A DNA stretch of 64,000 nt from Augochlora pura (Eukaryota > Arthropoda > Insecta > Hymenoptera > Halictidae), in NCBI RefSeq assembly GCF_028453695.1, contig NC_135776.1, forward strand, positions 3,782,001-3,846,000, given 5' to 3'. Position 1 is the stretch's first letter, and each line of letters starts with the position of its first letter. This document shows, piece after piece, positions 50,501 through 59,819 of the stretch. Position numbers and translations under genes: made by a program. The notes under the pieces are model-generated. The model worked only from the letters and a program-made list of their open reading frames with translations, searched no databases and had not been told where the DNA came from.

Positions 50501-51689
50501 CACGGTCCTCTCCGTCTTCCTTCCTAGGCGGCTTGTCCCGGCTGCGGCCGCCTCCGCGATTTACCGACGAACCTCCGTTACTCGAACACCCGTTGTACGA
50601 ACCTTCCACTGTGCGAACATTCGCTCGAACGTTTCGTTATACAGTGAACAGCAAAATTTAAGCATCCTTGATTACTGATAGGAATATCGTTCATCTTGGA
50701 ACACCTATAATTCAGTTAATTCCTATTATGAAACAATGACTCTTTTATAATGACGCTCTGTTTTATTAAAGCTTGAAATCTCTAATTTTTGACAGTATAT
50801 TCTAATTTTTATATCTCACAGTCCACGACAGAGATATTCTAAATCTGAGAACATATTCGCGATACCGAAAAAGGGCGAGGTTCCGCGCCCTCTACAGCCA
50901 CGGCAAAATTTTTCTCGACCATGCCGTTTACCAGGTCATAAAGCCTGGACCTTCCTCTTTAATTTAAGCGCCGAACGAAGTCGCTAAGATTTCTTCTCCC
51001 AAAGTTACCGCACTTCGAGCTGCGGCTATGTTAGAACAGCATCGGTGCTGGAGTAAAGACGCGCGGAGCGAGGATGTTGCAGTTGTTTGCACTTTCATCC
51101 CAAGGGACGCGATAAGGGCTCGGACGAGTCGGTCAGCGAAGAAAGAGTCGAACGTTTCGGGTGTCGGGGTATTTACGATGACGAGTTACGGCTTCACGGT
51201 AATGACCGTCGGGTAAAAATGGGTTGAACGCGGCCGCGAGAACCCGGGGAACGCCCTGTTACGTCGCTTTGTGGCCGGGGATGAAGGGCTCTCGCGGAAA
51301 CGAGCGCTCGTTAAATCGTTACCCAAGTCGTTACGCATCGGACTTTGTTTTCGCGCGATGCTCCATCGAGTCCTTTAAACGAACCGGCCCGGCGCGTGTC
51401 CCGATTTTGATGGAGGCGCCGCCGATACGCGCCCACCCCGGGGATAAAGAGAATTTTCCTTCGAAACGATCGCGGGGTCCTTCTGCACGTTTACCAGTGA
51501 CGGACCGGCTAATTGGCCGACGGACAGCCGCGTTGCAGAAGGAAACTTCGGACCGCTGCGGACTATCCTATAGCGAACTTCTCCGGTGCTGCGATTGAAG
51601 CGAGCTTTCGTTCCGGCAACTTCGATCGAGAATCGCGAGACCGACAGCTGAGCCCTGAACGCGACTTATGTATAGTGTCGACAGTGCCA
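47507..51689. other. Non-coding stretch
   Basis: No supported gene. GC-rich blocks at 48340-49250 and 49800-50640 hold overlapping open frames without recognisable domains. Bases 47780-48270 and 49260-49700 are AT-rich. The first exon of the TMTC gene could lie in or before this stretch, but I did not find a segment encoding the expected Asp-Asp N-terminal motif. Confidence 0.45.
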
Positions 51690-51935
51690 AGATTATATTT
51701 ATATTATTAAATAATATAGATTGTATAGTATATTTGTATTATATTATATTATATTATACTTTGCTATACTGTGCTATAATACTTTACTATACTATACTAT
51801 ACTATACTGTACGATACTATACTGTACTATGTTCTAGATTACTGACTGTTCCATATCATTCTCGATTAGAGTACATTAAACTAAACTACACCACACCATA
51901 CTATACAATACTATATTATGCTACCTTAAAAATCT
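51690..51935. repeat. TACTA/TATAC short-period repeat
   Basis: Irregular 5-bp repeats of TATAT, TATAC and TACTA, with some longer duplications such as TACTATACTATACTATAC. It ends about 140 bp before the first supported exon. The open frame through it is Tyr/Leu/Ile-rich and results from the repeat. Confidence 0.8.
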
Positions 51936-52078
51936 TCTTAATCAATCTATTATAACCTCCACTCGAACAGAAAATTCCTCATTTTTATAAATCACAAATT
52001 GCGAAAGAAAATATTGGAAATTATTGTCATGGTGTTTATTATTCGCTATATTCTAACAGGTTGTGATTTCTGTAACAG

Positions 52079-52319
52079 GAGGGCCATCCTGACGAATCCA
52101 GACCTGCTGTCAAGCACGCCATGGCACCGACTGCTGGAGAATGATTTCTGGGGCACGCCCCTGACAGACAAAGGATCCCACGGCAGTTACAGGCCGCTCT
52201 GCGTGGCGACATTTCGATTGAATCATCTGTTTGGCGGCCTGGAGCCCTGGGGTTACCATTTGGCGAACGTCGCGTTGCACGCCGCCTGCACCGTGCTCGT
52301 GGTCAGGGTCGCCAGGAAG
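52079..52319 (+). CDS. TMTC-family protein (TMTC1-like), internal exon
   Basis: This exon contributes one base of a split codon plus 80 codons. TMTC proteins are multi-pass ER proteins with a GT-C-like membrane part and C-terminal TPRs; in vertebrates they O-mannosylate cadherins. Seen here: codons 21-25 read NDFWG, 33-40 SHGSYRPL, 45-48 FRLN and 58-67 GYHLANVALH, the family's first luminal loop and following membrane segment (about codons 60-78). The FWG and SYRPL pattern resembles TMTC1 more than TMTC2, where the corresponding positions read FHG. Acceptor: CTGTAACAG ending at 52078; donor: AAG then GTAAAT from 52320. A second AG lies 19 bp upstream. The exon ends in phase 0. The catalytic Asp-Asp motif should be in an earlier exon that I did not find. 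An in-frame ATG at 51999 is probably intronic. Confidence 0.9.
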
Positions 52320-55300
52320 GTAAATTATACCCGTTGTTTACGCGTTGTTGTTATTTGCCCCGGCCCTTTGCGTAATTCATCGGTACGAACAAGAAGTCCA
52401 TTCGCGGGTGGAAGGTCGATTTGCGGGGCGAATGATCGCGTTTATCAGTTCCTCGATTATGGTATGGGGGTGTTCGATCATTTGGAATTTGTGGCGAAGG
52501 TTTATCTCGAGGAACGATCGTCAGAGATGGTTTTTGAGTGCTTGGAATTGTTGGAGATTGATGCGATTGTTTAATTGATTTTACTTTATGATTTATTAAA
52601 GTTATTAATTAAATGCACTTTATGAAATAATAAAAATAACAAGTGTAACTTCTTAATAATTGTAAACATTTGCTATAAAGAAACGTTAGAATTTTGTTAA
52701 CTTATCCCGTTAACTTTTCACTTCGTTCAACGATGCTTTTTGTTACGTTTCACCCTGCACTCTTGTACTTTCGACCTTTTCGAACTTCGCTGACGCACGA
52801 TCCTCCGCGGCCCTAATGCGCCCACGCTCCGAACTCCCGGCAAGTATTGTTGCTCGTTGGCTCGCAATTACTCCCAGCACGTTCATAATTATTAATAACA
52901 ATACGTAACCATTCGCGAGCGTACGAACGGCCGGATATGTTTCGCTTTCTACTACTTTAGTTTCGCAACGGAGATATTTCGAGATTCTAACCTCGAAACG
53001 TTCCCGTTGTAACGGAAACTTCGTGTCTCGCCGCAAAACGTGTCTTTGCCACAATTATCTTGCGTAAGTTTCGAAACTTGTAATTTTGAAGATATTCAAG
53101 AAATTGAGAAAGATATGATGGGCGTTTCTATGGTGAAATTTTCTTCTGGTAGTGGATGTTCAGAGTATAGGTGTTTTATGCAGAAATAAATTCGAATAAT
53201 TGATACTGTTAAAGGAGGAAATAGTTTTATATTTAAATACTGTCTTTTTATGACGAATGGAAGCAATTTTTATTATACAGAAAAGAGTGTATGGTTTTAA
53301 TTATTTTCTTAGTATTGAGACATTCTCTACCCATATCTTTGCAATAAATTATCGTAGGACAATATAATTGTATATATAATAATATGAATGATTAAATCAA
53401 GAAATATGAATAAATAATTTAAATTATATATACCTATAGTTGAATAAAAAATATGAATTACTAGAAAATTACTACAAGACTAACCTAACCTTGTCAACGT
53501 ATTCAAAGAAATTATTCGAACAATAGAAACCTTTCACCGACTCAGAAACCTTCCAAAAAAATCGAAATTTTCGAAAACCGTGCGCCGGTCAGATTTCGCA
53601 TCGCTGTGATAGAAAACGAGGTAATAGTGACACCTGTGGCGCGTACGTCAAGCGAGGTTGATAATGCCAGACGTTATGACGGCCGTTCGAAATAAAATTT
53701 TACCGGTCCATTTAATTCCGGAATATTACGTTAATAACCGGGCGCGACGCACCTCTTCCGGCCTGACGGTCACTACGTGTCACCTGGCCACCTGGCACGG
53801 CGATCGTAATGGAAACGGGATTACCGGAGGAAATCCGTTGTTCCGTTTCAAGAGATTCGGTTCCGTTCGCGCTCTCGCCTGTTTCGCGTTTAATCCCCCG
53901 AAATAACGCTGGCGACGCCTCTGCGGCCATTGTTCCATAAATAGCATGGAACGCGGCTGCCGCGGACTTCGGTAACGGGCGTCGCATCTTTTGGGCTTCG
54001 CTGTTTCGCTTTTCGATGTAGAACCCCGTCTCTTTACCGTCTCGCGTCGCGACAATAGGCTCAGAGTTAAGCTTAGAGTAACACCCGAAGAAAAACAAAA
54101 AGAAATGCATCGGATGAATGATTTTTAATTTTTTTTAGACGCGATTTTTCTCGCAACGCTAACTTTAAAATCTGAAAACAAAATTTGAAAATAAACCGCG
54201 ATAATTGGTTTCGCGACGCTGTAATGTAACTCGCGATTCCCCAATTTTTGTATCATTTGTGTCGTTAATTTGTGCTGTTAATCAATTTTGTTATAATTTA
54301 TATTACATCGTACGAGGGTACGAATACTTATGGGACCGACTGTATCTTCCTGTTGATCCGACACGCATTCGCTCCCGTCTGGACACACCGTTTTATTACA
54401 CGCAATAAACGACGGGTTATAACATATGGAACGGGGGGAGGTGGGGGCATTGTCTCGTCTTAATTGTGGCTTCAAGTACGCCGGGAAGTGCATCGGCGGC
54501 GCGCATAAAGTTTGACGGCCGAGTAAATCTCGAGATATCGCGGCGGCTAATTTAACAAGCGTGGCTCGCCTACGATCGATACGCGGGCGAAGTTTCGAGT
54601 GTCCTGTACGCGGTTATAGTCCATTGAAATTTTAAATTGCCGGCAACCGTCGATACCCGCCGCAGATAAATAACGCGCGCGCGGACGTGTTCGTGCTCGC
54701 GAGCGTTTATTAATACAGAAAAATACGACCTTTCCGCGGAGAGCCTACGCCGCCAGCTTCCTTTTCCTACAATTAGAAAAATAACAGGAGACGCGGCCGA
54801 AGGGCCACCCGTTTTATTCAATACGGCGAATAAAGTGGCCGACGGATTCCCGCGGGAAACGGCACGGCGAAGTATTAATAAAATGCAAAAATATCGACAT
54901 TTTCCCCCCGGCACACAATACCCTCTTCTATTCGGAAACTGTTTTGCAAAAACATTGGCGAGCCGGGGAACTCTTTATTAGAGGACGCCGGAAAAATCGG
55001 CATTTTTGTCCATCGAAATGAAAAATACGCGCGCGGCGTATCGACGGCAGTCGTACCCGTGTCGAATTATTTATTCGAATAAGAAACGACGGATCGTCCG
55101 AAAAAGAACGAGGAAACGTTCGAGAGACAAGCGAATTATTCGAACAAATACGCGGAATAATTTTTGTTACGTACTATTCGCATAACGAGCATCTCTGTTT
55201 CTCAAATCCAATCGATCGAGCAACGCGCCGCTTCTTGTTATTTTAATTCACGTTTAAACCGTGATACCGTACAAAGACCGAAATAATTATATTTCCTCCG

Positions 55301-55900
55301 CGTTCCTTTCACATCGGCGGAATAAAACATTTTATTTCGCGCCGGGTGAATCGAACAAATAAAGTATTCCGTGCTCAAATATTTCCAGCATGTTTCATAC
55401 AAAAATACTATGTATGAAATATTCCTCTTAAAATCCGGCGAACGAAACGTTCAATTTCGGAAAGTACGTTCCCACCGAACGAATGAAATATCATTCGAAA
55501 AAGTACCGAAAAGCATCTATTTGCCGTACAAAGTACTATTTCGCCGAGCCGCGAAGCCGGTGTCCCATTGCGCGCGAATATTTCGTCGCGATGCCGCGAT
55601 GCACCGGAGAGGGGCGGAAAGTGGCATTTCCCGCGATCCTTCTTTCCATAATTTTTCCGCGCATCGGGTTCCGCGCGAGCCCTTTGCGGGCTTTTACCGC
55701 GAGCCTCGGCTAAAATTTTTGTCCGCGGCGGCGCGCGTTTGTGACGAGCGGAAATTGCGCCGCGAATTAGATCGCCGAGCTGTTCGCTTTGGAGTCGCTA
55801 TGTTCGTCGCTATGTTCGTCGGGCGGAAGCCGTTGCCAATCGCCGAAAGCGATGCGATCCTCGGCTGTTGGTCCTCAAAACGGGTGCATTTCTCTCGCAG
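52320..55900 (+). other. TMTC intron, 3,581 bp
   Basis: GT at 52320-52321 and AG at 55899-55900 bound the intron, and both flanking exons are in phase 0. The acceptor has a short pyrimidine tract (TTTCTCTCGCAG). Inside are AT-rich sequence (52570-52720, 53100-53560) and GC-rich sequence (53580-55880). I see no long tandem array and no other gene. Open frames at 55371-56024 (plus) and 55694-56209 (minus) overlap the next exon in other frames and are shadows. Confidence 0.75.
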
Positions 55901-56197
55901 GTATTGCCGGGAAGGAACAACCTCGGGCACGCGATCACCGGGTTCCTCTTCGCAGTGCACCCGATTCACAGCGAAGCCGTCGCCGGCGTCGTCGGCAGAG
56001 CTGATTTGCTCGCCTGTCTCCTGACCTTGTCGGCCTTCCTGGCTTACTGCGCCCACTGCGACCAGTCCAGGTCGCCGTTCCCTCTGCTGCTGGCCATCGT
56101 CTCGTCCACGCTGGCCACCCTGGCCAAGGAGACCGGGATTTGCGCCCTGGCCTTGTGCCTCCTCTGGGAACTTTGCCGGGGCGAGTCGAATCGGAAG
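55901..56197 (+). CDS. TMTC-family protein (TMTC1-like), next internal exon
   Basis: This exon encodes 99 complete codons and continues in frame from the 52079-52319 exon. The family signature is clear: codons 18-25 AVHPIHSE, 26-36 AVAGVVGRADL and 75-80 AKETGI. TMTC1 has KETGI here, while TMTC2 has KEQGI, which supports a TMTC1-like assignment. Hydrophobic segments at about codons 36-50, 61-74 and 80-92 are probable membrane helices. The acceptor is CTCTCGCAG ending at 55900 and the donor is AAG then GTAAGC from 56198. Length is 297 bp, phase 0 at both ends, so skipping it would keep the frame but remove the signature. The remaining membrane region (DUF1736) and TPR exons were not found downstream within the window. 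Confidence 0.92.
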
Positions 56198-57379
56198 GTA
56201 AGCAAACAATTTGCTTCGCTACACTGTTTATTCGGATTTTAGGTGGATCGGTAGGGATCCGAGGGACTTTAGAGAGTCCCTTGTTTGGGTACCCCTTTCT
56301 TCGATTTTTATTTCATTTATTTTATATTGTTGGAATGGAGGCGTTTGTTCCAATTTGTTAGGCAACACTTACAGTTTTACTGATTTTAATTGGGGTGTTG
56401 GGAATTTGAAAATTGTTGCGTTTCTGCTGCAAAGTGGACTGTTAATTATGTAATTATACCGAGGAGGAGCTGACCTCGAATGGCACAGGGTAATAGAAAG
56501 AAGGAGGATTAATGCAATAGGGTACAATGTCGAAGGAGGCGAGGGTAAACCCAGAGGGGATGTTGCAAATTCAAAGGAGAGGGGCTAGTCTGAAAGAGAA
56601 TAAGTTTAATGTACACAAGGGAGGGGTCAACTGAGAAGGGCAGAAGTCGATACAAAAGGAGAGGCCTACCTAAAAAGGGGCTAAAGTAAGGGATAAATAT
56701 ATCCTACATATTAAAAAGAATATTTGTTTAAGACACTACAAAAATATTTTTGAAATCACGAAAATATGAAATTGAAAAAGTAAAGTTCCTTTCACTTATT
56801 CTTTCAGTCATTGAACCCAACGAACCCTTTAACATTTAGAACAAATTGTAATTATTATAAATAAATCTGTGAAACAATTGTATAAAACTTATATAATTTT
56901 CGAGGGTGGCCAATTAAATTCGGACATCTGATTCTCTATTTTCTTCAAAGGAAAGAAGACAGCGCTTAAACGTCTCCCGATAACGAATCGTCGATTGCGC
57001 CGCGACTAATAAGGGTCGCCCCCTAATTCGCGGTCCCGAAAATCGCCGCGGTGCCAACGGAACCCACTTCCGGGATTTACGAACCGCGCGCCTTCGGTCG
57101 ACGGTCGCCACGGAATTTACATTTTACTACTCGATTCCGCTCCGCCTTACGACCTCGTCGAACGTACGCTTTAACTGCCCCGAGCGGAATTTATGGATCG
57201 GCCCCACGGCCTATCAAATTTTAGGGGCCGTGAATTTTTCTTCCTGTCCCTCCCCTCCCCTTCCCCACCTCTCGCGAGTCGTGGTTTCATGTTCACGCGC
57301 GTTTTCGCGGCCCGTAGAAATTCCGCAATCGCGATCGCGGATCCGAAACAGGCGCGTCGATCATCTACGACCTCGACGA
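56198..57379 (+). other. Probable TMTC intron (continues to right)
   Basis: It begins with the donor GTAAGC. No further TMTC exon is recognisable up to the end of the window, so this intron may be more than 7.8 kb long. Bases 56460-56690 are purine-rich, with AAGGAGR-type motifs spaced roughly every 33-43 bp. Confidence 0.55.
56460..56690. repeat. Purine-rich degenerate repeat
   Basis: About six units begin with AAGGAGG or AAGGAGAGG, each followed by 25-35 bp of mixed sequence. The strand is strongly A/G-biased throughout. Confidence 0.55.
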
Positions 57380-57760
57380 CGAAATTATTAACTGATAAAC
57401 TAATCTTCGACTTCGGGGGTGAATTTAAATATTTATTGAAAGCAAGATGAAAATTCACTGTTAGGTATTTACTTTATGGAAAATCTCAGTTTTTAATTAT
57501 AATGTGGAATTTTTAATTTTTTAAAAAGCAAAGGGAAGATTAGGGCGATACTTTGGTGTATTTATTTTTTAAATTGTTTCGATAAGTAATAAATTATTAA
57601 CTGCTAAACTAATCATCGACCAAGGGGGTGGATTTATATATTTATTGAAATCAAGATAAAAATTCACTGTTAGGTTTTTACTTTATGGAAAATCTCAGTT
57701 TGGAATTATAATGTGGAATTTTTAATTTTATTAAAAGCAAAGGGAAGATCAGAACGACAT
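57380..57760. repeat. 209-bp tandem duplication
   Basis: Two copies are offset by exactly 209 bp at two anchors: AAATTATTAACTG at 57382 and 57591, and the end of AAAGCAAAGGGAAGAT at 57540 and 57749. The copies share TTTATTGAAA, AATTCACTGTTAGG, TTTACTTTATGGAAAATCTC and TATAATGTGGAATTTTTAAT. The similarity is high, so the event is recent relative to other repeats here. Confidence 0.92.
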
Positions 57761-57839
57761 CCCGGGGTGGTTTTTTAACATTTTTTTTATACGTAATTTC
57801 TATGAAAAAATTACAACCACAGCGCGTCCAATTGCATCG

Positions 57840-58140
57840 AATTTAACCGCAGTGCGATGAATTGCACCATTTTGGATCTAATCGCGCCGGATCGCAGCGA
57901 GTCGCGTCAAATCGAATCGAATTGCACCGCATCGCGTCGCATCGAATCGCGTCAAATCGAATCGAATTGCACCGCGTCGCGTCGAGCCGCGTCAAATCGA
58001 ATGGAATTGCACCGCGTCGCGTCAAATCGAGTCGAATTGCACCGCGTCGAATCTAGTCGAATCGTATCGCATCGAGACGCACCGCGTCGAATCGTATCGC
58101 GTCGCATTGAATCGACTAGCGCCGCGTCGGCCCGCGTCGC
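57840..58140. repeat. Pentamer-based array (TCGAA/TCGCA/TCGCG)
   Basis: The sequence is built from 5-bp units of the type TCGNN (TCGAA, TCGCG, TCGCA, TCAAA). The landmark GAATTGCACC falls at 57859, 57919, 57964, 58004 and 58034. All spacings (60, 45, 40, 30) are multiples of five. Because five is not a multiple of three and the units lack stop codons in both directions, open frames appear on both strands with Ser/Arg/Ile/Glu or Asp/Ala/Arg/Cys repeats. These are artefacts of the repeat, not genes. Confidence 0.85.
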
Positions 58141-59544
58141 GGCGCTTCTCACGTGCCCCGGACACATTAACGTAAATTAACGTTTCGAGAGTTGCATTAC
58201 GCCGGATTGCGCCCGGCCACGGCGTTCCCGGCTGCCATTACGAATATTAACAACGGAAAATGGACTGGTCTAGCAGAACGACGTAATCAAATTACCCACC
58301 TGACAAGCGAAAGTAGGCGAAGCCGAGGACGGGCAAACCGCGGCAGATTATTCCGCCGGCAGTGAATTGATAACAGGATGCAATTAGGTGACGCGATACA
58401 ATTATCCGTGAATGTTACGGGGGGGTGGGATCTCGGTAATTATAAGCAACCGGCGCGCGACCCAGCCGGATTCATTTCCAGCCGTGTAATGTGTCTTCGC
58501 CGCGGTAATGCACGGCACACGTGCAGCGGAAACCGTTTTCTAAACGGGGACCGCGGAACGACAACCGTGCATGCCAACTAGAAGATTAGGATGCTCGTTC
58601 ATCCACCATTACATCAAACATAGACCAAGTATACTTCGATCTATACATTGCTATTTTTATCGAGATATTTTATATTTAATCTCAACGATTTGCATCGCGA
58701 TTCGCTGGCGTAAAAATCATAGTTCACCGATACAGATTTACGTTACAATAACTGCATGTATTTCTCGAAGAAATCGGCATTTTTGTAACAATATTTATCT
58801 GTTTAAAAATCAAGCCAACGGGAAGAAGACCGGCGGCGTCGGTCCGCGAAGAGAACCGACAGATAATCTCAATTCCGCGCATCAGTCGCTCGGCTCATCA
58901 GCTCGGAAGCTGTTCGGTAGTACCCCGGCTGTAGCCGGAAGCGAACAGCGATACATCTCGGGCGGTTAGGCGAATCCCTTCGAAGCGTATCGACGCGACA
59001 TCCGTCGAGGCAAGTTCGCCGCTCGCTTGTGTACTTCGTGAACGGGGCCCGTAGACGTTCGCGAGCGCGCACAGAGAGGCGGTAGACAGCCGTGTAACCG
59101 ATAACGCGACGGCGTTGCAGCATGTGCAAACGGAAACCAGCCCGAGCGATCTGTCGGAGACAGCGGGCTGATGCACGTCTCCAGCCGCGTTCGGCTGGCT
59201 TCGAGCCGGCTTTAACCACCTTCGTACCACCTCCAGACACACCTTCGACCGTGCATCCCCCGGCCTCCGGGCCTTCGCCTTTCGCGCGCGTCGCATCCGG
59301 ATGCGCTAGATGCATCAGACGCCTGGGCGTGATGCATGCTGCGGGCCATCTAGTACGCCAGTCCGGAGAAGGATGGGAAGATGGTTTTTACGATAGAAGG
59401 CTCTCTAACGTCGCTTCGTTCGACTCGTCTCGATATCAGCTTAGATTGTTAGTACTTTATTAGCACTATTAGATTGTCCTACTATGTATTATGTATGTAG
59501 AAGTTGAATAGGGAACCCTTTCTCCTATCTGAAGGTATATTTAT
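58141..59544. other. Non-coding stretch
   Basis: No supported gene. The GC-rich part (58820-59400) carries overlapping open frames on both strands without recognisable domains. If the TMTC gene continues to the right, this is intron. Confidence 0.45.
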
Positions 59545-59819
59545 TTAACCCTTTCGGTACGAGCGCCGGATATATCCGGCGTCCGGTATAAATAACAGAA
59601 TTTTATATAAATAAATCTTAATATTTTATATAAGTACCTCTGAATATCTCTTAAGTTACAAGCAACACTTTTGTTCAAAAATGTCGTTTTATTAGGCACA
59701 GTTTTTCTTTAACGCTTAGGAAATATTTTCTTATAAAGGAGGACTCGGCAATTTTCGGCGCGGGGCCTCGTACAGCGAGAGTGTCATGGCGGACAGAGTG
59801 CGCGTACCGAAAGGGTTAA
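59545..59819. mobile_element. piggyBac-like MITE with perfect 17-bp ends
   Basis: A 275-bp element runs from TTAACCCTTTCGGTACG to CGTACCGAAAGGGTTAA, a perfect 17-bp inverted repeat including the TTAA target. Just inside the left end is the 16-bp palindrome GCCGGATATATCCGGC. The interior is AT-rich on the left and GC-rich on the right, with no open frame long enough for a transposase, so it is non-autonomous. The TTAA site and CCCTTT termini are piggyBac-type features. The ends share only the first ten bases with the other three elements, so it belongs to a separate subfamily. Confidence 0.75.

Noticed and set aside
51999..52078. In-frame ATG at 51999 as the start of the TMTC protein
   Set aside because: Starting here would drop the expected N-terminal membrane segment and Asp-Asp motif. 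The segment ends in a good splice acceptor, so it is more likely intron.
55371..56024. 217-codon plus-strand frame overlapping the second TMTC exon
   Set aside because: It is in a different frame from the conserved TMTC motifs and crosses the intron acceptor.
55694..56209. 171-codon minus-strand frame opposite the second TMTC exon
   Set aside because: It is the antisense shadow of the conserved exon.
57843..58180. Repetitive open frames on both strands
   Set aside because: They are explained by the stop-free pentamer array.
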